Below, one piece after another: positions 59,708-64,000 of a stretch of 64,000 nucleotides of DNA. The notes under the pieces are model-generated. The model did no database searches. It was not told the origin of the DNA and saw only the letters and a list, made by a program, of their open reading frames with translations. The stretch is taken from positions 1-64,000 of the forward strand of contig CAJUOY010000005.1 in NCBI GenBank assembly GCA_910588645.1. The letters are read 5' to 3'. The position numbers and the translations under genes are program-made. The first letter of the stretch is position 1; the number at the start of each line of letters is the position of its first letter. This stretch comes from an uncultured Christensenellaceae bacterium. GTDB taxonomy: Bacteria > Bacillota > Clostridia > Christensenellales > Borkfalkiaceae.

Positions 59708-62287
59708 ATGGCTAAACCGTCGGGACTTTCGACAATGATGAGACATTGGTTCGGGGTAAAGCAGCAATATAAGGATTGTATTATACTTTACAGATTGGGC
59801 GATTTTTACGAGATGTTTTTTGAGGACGCAAAAGTCGGTGCCGAATTACTTGATCTTACGCTAACCGGGAGAGATTGCGGATTGGAAGAACGCGCGCCTA
59901 TGTGCGGCGTTCCTTATCACGCAGTCGATTCCTACATAACTAAGCTTGCTTCCAGCGGCTATAAAGTCGCCATTTGCGAGCAGCTTGAAGAGGCTTCTCC
60001 CGATAAAAAAACGGTTGATCGCGGGGTAGTCAGAGTGGTTACTCCCGGAACAATAACTTCGGATTCTTTGAATGAAAAGGCGAATAATTTTATTTGTTGT
60101 GCGTACAAAGTTGACGATACGGTAGCACTCGCATGGGCGGATATAACCACGGGCGAGTTTTGTGCGGTAGAATTTCACGGGGAAGAAAGTTTAAAAAAAT
60201 GCGTAGCGCAGATGACCATGCTCGACGTAAAGGAGATAATCTGCAATGACGATATGCTTTTGTCTTCCAAAGATCTTCCGGAAATTACGAGGGGTATAAT
60301 TCCTAAATTTTCCAATTATCCTGCGTGGGCATTCGGATATTCGTCGGCGGAAAGAACTCTATTAAAACAATTTAACGCGCAGACTTTGGACGCATTTTCA
60401 ATTTCGGGACATAAGTATGCCGTGGGCGCGGCGGGAGCTTTAGTTGAATATTTGCAAGAAACCCAAATGCACGCTCTTAAAAATATCGACGGTATAAAAT
60501 TTATCTCCGACGGAAGATATATGACTTTGGATACCGTGGCTCTTAGAAATCTTGAAATCGTAAAAACTCTCGGCGGTGATTCCAGATACGGAAGTTTATT
60601 ATGGCTTTTGGATAAAACGGGAACGCCGATGGGTGCGCGGTATCTTAATTCTGAAATTCTGAGACCTCTTTACGACGCTAACGCAATAAATAACAGGCTT
60701 GACGGCGTGCAGGAACTATTTGATTCTACCGTGGCTCGGCTTCAACTGATAGATTTACTTAAAGAGATAAAAGATATTGAACGAATTGCGGGTAAGATCA
60801 GCGGTAATACCGTAAATCCCAGGGATTGTCTGAATTTGTCGCGTTCACTTTCTGTATTGCCGAATATAAAATTCAGTTTAACGGGATTTAAGTCTAAGCT
60901 TATTAAAAAAATATGCGATGATTTGGGTGATTTTTCTGAAATTATAAGTCTGATTGATAGCGCTATCGATCCTAAGGCTCAGCCAAATATGAAGGACGGT
61001 AATTACATCAAGTGCGGATTTAATCCTCGTTTGGATGAATTGAGATCATTGGTTGAAAACGGTGGTAAGATTATTCTTGAAATGGAGGCAAGGGAGCGCG
61101 ATTCGACTGGCATACGCAACCTTAAAATCAATTATAACAGGGTTTTCGGTTACTATATAGAGGTTACAAAGTCTTTTATAGATAAAGTGCCGCTTCATTA
61201 CTTGCGCAGGCAGACACTTGCAAATGCGGAGAGATTTACTACCGAAGAACTCAAAAAATTAGAGGAAGAAATTCTATCCGGCGGAGATCAGGCTTTAAAA
61301 CTGGAAGCGGAGATTTACCAGGCGATAAAGGAAAAGCTTACAGAATATATTGACAGATTTAAAGTGGCGGCAACTGCCATTGCAAGGCTGGATGTTTTGG
61401 TTTCGTTTGCGGAGGTTTCCAAGGAAAACAAATATGTCAGGCCGGCTATTACCGAAAGCGACAAACCGCTTATCATAAAAGACGGCAGGCACCCCGTTGT
61501 GGAAAAAATTTCAAAGGATAAATTTATTCCCAACGACGTATTGTTGGATAGTGGCGACAATCGGACTATGATAATAACTGGTCCGAATATGGCGGGTAAA
61601 AGTACGTATATGCGGCAAGTAGCTGTTATAACCATTATGGCGCATTTAGGTTGTTTTGTGCCTGCGAAAGAAGCGGCTATACCGTTAACCGACAGAGTGT
61701 TTACGCGAGTAGGAGCAAGCGATAATCTTATTTCCGATCAAAGTACTTTTATGGTAGAAATGATAGAGGTTGCTTCTATTTTGCAAAATGCGACGAAAAA
61801 CAGTTTGCTTATTCTCGATGAGGTCGGCAGAGGTACGTCTACGTACGACGGGCTGAGCATTGCTTGGGCTGTAATAGAACATATTACCGAAAGAATCGGG
61901 GCACATACGCTGTTTGCAACGCACTACCACGAACTTACCGAGTTGGAACAAAAATTGTCGGGGATAAAAAATTATAAAATTTCCGTAAAAGAAATTAACG
62001 GCAGGGTGGTTTTTTTAAGGAAAATTATGCGTGGCGGTGCAAACAGGAGTTTCGGAATAGAGGTTGCTTCGTTGGCCGGAGTTCCCGACTCGGTTACCGA
62101 CAGGGCAAAAGTCATTTTAAAACTAGTTGAAAAGGGCGATAGATCGCGTGTAGAAGAACCCGAAGAGGAAACCGTTCAAAGTCAAAGTGAAGTTGAAAAA
62201 ATACTGCAAGAGGTTGACTTAAATAATCTCTCTCCTATGCAGGCGTTCATGCTTGTGAGTGATTTGGTTGAGAAGGTGAAAAGATGA
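59708..62287 (+). CDS. mutS: DNA mismatch repair protein MutS
   Basis: MutS recognises mismatches. The 859 residues have the N-terminal mismatch-binding motif GDFYEMFFEDA, the lever and clamp domains, and the ATPase with Walker A GPNMAGKS (625-632). LILDEVGRGTSTYDG and FATHYHELT follow. A C-terminal dimerisation tail is present. It is the middle gene of miaB-mutS-mutL and overlaps mutL in ATGA. Confidence 0.99.
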   Translation: MAKPSGLSTMMRHWFGVKQQYKDCIILYRLGDFYEMFFEDAKVGAELLDLTLTGRDCGLEERAPMCGVPYHAVDSYITKLASSGYKVAICEQLEEASPDKKTVDRGVVRVVTPGTITSDSLNEKANNFICCAYKVDDTVALAWADITTGEFCAVEFHGEESLKKCVAQMTMLDVKEIICNDDMLLSSKDLPEITRGIIPKFSNYPAWAFGYSSAERTLLKQFNAQTLDAFSISGHKYAVGAAGALVEYLQETQMHALKNIDGIKFISDGRYMTLDTVALRNLEIVKTLGGDSRYGSLLWLLDKTGTPMGARYLNSEILRPLYDANAINNRLDGVQELFDSTVARLQLIDLLKEIKDIERIAGKISGNTVNPRDCLNLSRSLSVLPNIKFSLTGFKSKLIKKICDDLGDFSEIISLIDSAIDPKAQPNMKDGNYIKCGFNPRLDELRSLVENGGKIILEMEARERDSTGIRNLKINYNRVFGYYIEVTKSFIDKVPLHYLRRQTLANAERFTTEELKKLEEEILSGGDQALKLEAEIYQAIKEKLTEYIDRFKVAATAIARLDVLVSFAEVSKENKYVRPAITESDKPLIIKDGRHPVVEKISKDKFIPNDVLLDSGDNRTMIITGPNMAGKSTYMRQVAVITIMAHLGCFVPAKEAAIPLTDRVFTRVGASDNLISDQSTFMVEMIEVASILQNATKNSLLILDEVGRGTSTYDGLSIAWAVIEHITERIGAHTLFATHYHELTELEQKLSGIKNYKISVKEINGRVVFLRKIMRGGANRSFGIEVASLAGVPDSVTDRAKVILKLVEKGDRSRVEEPEEETVQSQSEVEKILQEVDLNNLSPMQAFMLVSDLVEKVKR

Positions 62288-64000
62288 AAAAAATAAATGT
62301 TCTATCCCAAAATATATATAACCGTATAGCGGCGGGCGAAGTAGTCGACAGACCTTATTCGGCAGTTAAGGAGCTTATTGAAAATAGTATTGACGCAGGT
62401 GCAACCGAAATAGAGATTTATATTGAGGACGGCGGAAAACAGCTTATAAAAGTTGTGGATAACGGTTCGGGTATAGAAAAGGACGATTTGTACGACGCTT
62501 TTATGCCTCACGCAACAAGTAAAATAAGTAGTGCTGACGATCTCGATTATATCAAGACTCTCGGGTTCAGGGGTGAGGCGCTTGCCAGTATTTCGGTTAT
62601 TTCAAGAGTTGAAATCATCTCTGTTACGGCGGGAAATCAGGCGTGGAAAATTACTTGCGACGGCGGAAAAATAGGAGACATTGTTCCTGCTGCGCTTGAA
62701 AAGGGTACTGTTATTACCGTACACAATTTGTTTTACAATACGCCTGTAAGAGCTAAGTTTTTGAAGCCTGATAATAAAGAAGAGGCTGATATTACTAACT
62801 TTGTAACTCGTTACATACTGGGCAATCCGTACGTTTCAATAAAGTATTATGTAGATGGTAAATTGACTCTGCAATCTTACGGCGGTGGACTTGAAGAGGC
62901 GGTTGCGCAGGTTTACGGGGCAAAGGTTTTGTCGGAGTGCTTTAAAATCAACGCGGAGAAAGACGGGTTTTTATTGAGCGGATTTATCGGAAACCAAAAC
63001 TTTTTTAAACCTAATAAGACTTATCAAAGTATATTCCTTAATGGCAGATATATAGTGAATAATACAGTTGCGACGGCTGTAAATAACGCCTATGCAAGCT
63101 ATATGATGAAAAGGCAATTTCCGTTTTACGTGCTTAATTTGGATGTCCCGTATGACTTTGTGGACGTTAACGTGCATCCAAATAAAGCCGACGTTCGTTT
63201 TTTGGATAACAGACGTGTTTTCGGAATGGTTTATTCGGTAATTTCTCCAATTCTCGACGGTACGACAAAGGCTGCGGAATTTGTTATTAATGAAAAACGA
63301 ATACCCGAAATAAAATCAACCTCGGACAATAACCAAAATAAAATGTATACCGAGCAGATTCGTGAGAATATCGGTGTGATTTTGCGCAATAGTTCTACTA
63401 AAAATGTACCTACAACGGCTGAAAAGCAGGTAAATACGGATAATTTGCGCATTGACAGACAAGAAAACTCTAATAAAAGTGCGGAGTTTGATCCTTATCG
63501 CGATCTGAGCATGCGTGAGTATATGCCTAAGCAAGAAATCACTTCTATGAAAGTTACCGACGATACGGCAATACCTGCAATTGAAGATTTGAAACTATAT
63601 GAAAAGAAAAAAACTGAGCAGCAGAAAGTAGAAGTAAAAAGCTGTAAATATAAAGGAGATCTGTTTAATACCTATCTAATTTTTGAGTTGGGTGATACGG
63701 TATTTTTCATTGATCAGCATGCTGCGCATGAGCGGTTGATTTTTGAGGAACTTAATAAAAAGCTTAAAGATCGCGCGATAATCAAGCAGCCTATGCTTGT
63801 ACCTTTTATATTCAATACCAATGCCGTAGAAACGCGGTTTATGGAAAAAAATATAAAGCTTTTACGGTCTATGGGATTTGGTATTTCACCGTTCGGAATG
63901 GGTTCATTCAGGGTTGACGAAGTTCCTGTGGATTTGCAGGAAATCGATATCAAGGGTTTTATAGATGAAATTTTAAGTCAGGTTGATAGTCTGAAAAATA
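62284..64000 (+). CDS. mutL: DNA mismatch repair protein MutL (3' end beyond the window)
   Basis: About 572 codons are present before the window ends. The GHKL ATPase domain has IAAGEVVDRPYSAVKELIENS, VVDNGSGIEKDD and the TLGFRGEALASIS lid. The segment VNVHPNKADVRF follows. A variable linker (about 345-455) leads to the C-terminal domain with the endonuclease motif DQHAAHERLIFEE from Asp477, the sign of a nicking MutL in organisms without MutH. AAGGTG precedes the ATG, which overlaps the mutS stop. Confidence 0.98.
   Translation, partial: MKKINVLSQNIYNRIAAGEVVDRPYSAVKELIENSIDAGATEIEIYIEDGGKQLIKVVDNGSGIEKDDLYDAFMPHATSKISSADDLDYIKTLGFRGEALASISVISRVEIISVTAGNQAWKITCDGGKIGDIVPAALEKGTVITVHNLFYNTPVRAKFLKPDNKEEADITNFVTRYILGNPYVSIKYYVDGKLTLQSYGGGLEEAVAQVYGAKVLSECFKINAEKDGFLLSGFIGNQNFFKPNKTYQSIFLNGRYIVNNTVATAVNNAYASYMMKRQFPFYVLNLDVPYDFVDVNVHPNKADVRFLDNRRVFGMVYSVISPILDGTTKAAEFVINEKRIPEIKSTSDNNQNKMYTEQIRENIGVILRNSSTKNVPTTAEKQVNTDNLRIDRQENSNKSAEFDPYRDLSMREYMPKQEITSMKVTDDTAIPAIEDLKLYEKKKTEQQKVEVKSCKYKGDLFNTYLIFELGDTVFFIDQHAAHERLIFEELNKKLKDRAIIKQPMLVPFIFNTNAVETRFMEKNIKLLRSMGFGISPFGMGSFRVDEVPVDLQEIDIKGFIDEILSQVDSLKN

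Overview
This window reads as the chromosome of a low-to-moderate G+C member of the Firmicutes, most likely an anaerobic, probably uncultured member of the class Clostridia. The signs are a bifunctional AdhE, an electron-bifurcating NfnAB pair, spoVG, DUF4364 and TSCPD small proteins, a type III pantothenate kinase, RNase Y, a pgsA-cinA-recA neighbourhood, strong AGGAGG-type ribosome binding sites, and many intrinsic terminators with long A/T-rich stems. MurE carries the DNPR motif, which points to a meso-diaminopimelate cell wall. No prophage, insertion sequence, CRISPR array or defence island was seen. The window is dense housekeeping DNA with a few odd genes.

Layout. 1-1057: the tail of an unidentified gene, tRNA-Thr(CGU), an isochorismatase-like hydrolase and tRNA-Leu(CAG). 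1.2-8 kb: adhE with an APH-type kinase, nfnAB and two unrecognised small proteins. 8-10.5 kb: TSCPD and DUF4364 proteins on the minus strand, an unknown protein coupled to a Nudix ADP-ribose pyrophosphatase, and a Cys/Gly-rich membrane peptide. 10.7-13.5 kb: a translationally coupled set of an ECF-S (probable pantothenate) transporter, coaX and hom. 13.5-17.9 kb: tRNA-Ser(GGA), gdhA, a TetR-controlled ABC exporter and tRNA-Arg(CCU). 17.9-34.3 kb: rpsT, murI, then a division and cell wall cluster (mraZ, rsmH, ftsL, ftsI, murE, mraY, murD, ftsW, murA, ftsQ, an atypical ftsA, ftsZ) followed by spoVG and murC. murG is absent from the cluster. 34.5-45.5 kb: ftsK, rimO, pgsA, cinA-like, recA, nadE and rny. 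45.5-48.5 kb: a membrane-anchored PadR-type regulator facing an acyl-ACP thioesterase and a zinc metallopeptidase. 48.5-56.1 kb: carA, carB, a cysteine desulfurase and thiI as one overlapping run. 56.1-64 kb: a class A penicillin-binding protein on the minus strand, then miaB, mutS and mutL, the last cut by the window end.

Most distinctive items. (1) carB is about 265 residues too long. Its C-terminus is a diaminopimelate-epimerase (DapF) fold in which the first catalytic cysteine is replaced by alanine, so it is a carbamoyl-phosphate synthase fused to what is probably a catalytically dead DapF module. (2) carAB has a leader with a 37-codon ORF, a terminator hairpin and an upstream near-copy of one terminator arm, which together look like an attenuator. 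(3) A 34-bp element with a TATGT-N3-RCATA palindrome occurs beside the padR-like gene and again 40 kb away before a small membrane-protein gene. (4) A perfect 16-bp inverted repeat covers the tetR promoter, whose -35 box sits in the loop of the gdhA terminator. (5) Candidate MraZ boxes straddle the murI stop codon, and a hairpin spans the ftsW-murA gap and contains the murA ribosome binding site. (6) ftsI lacks a canonical start codon before its basic N-terminus, and miaB and murC look like leaderless transcripts.

All coordinates, motifs and repeats were read by eye. Family assignments rest on recognised motifs, not on database searches.
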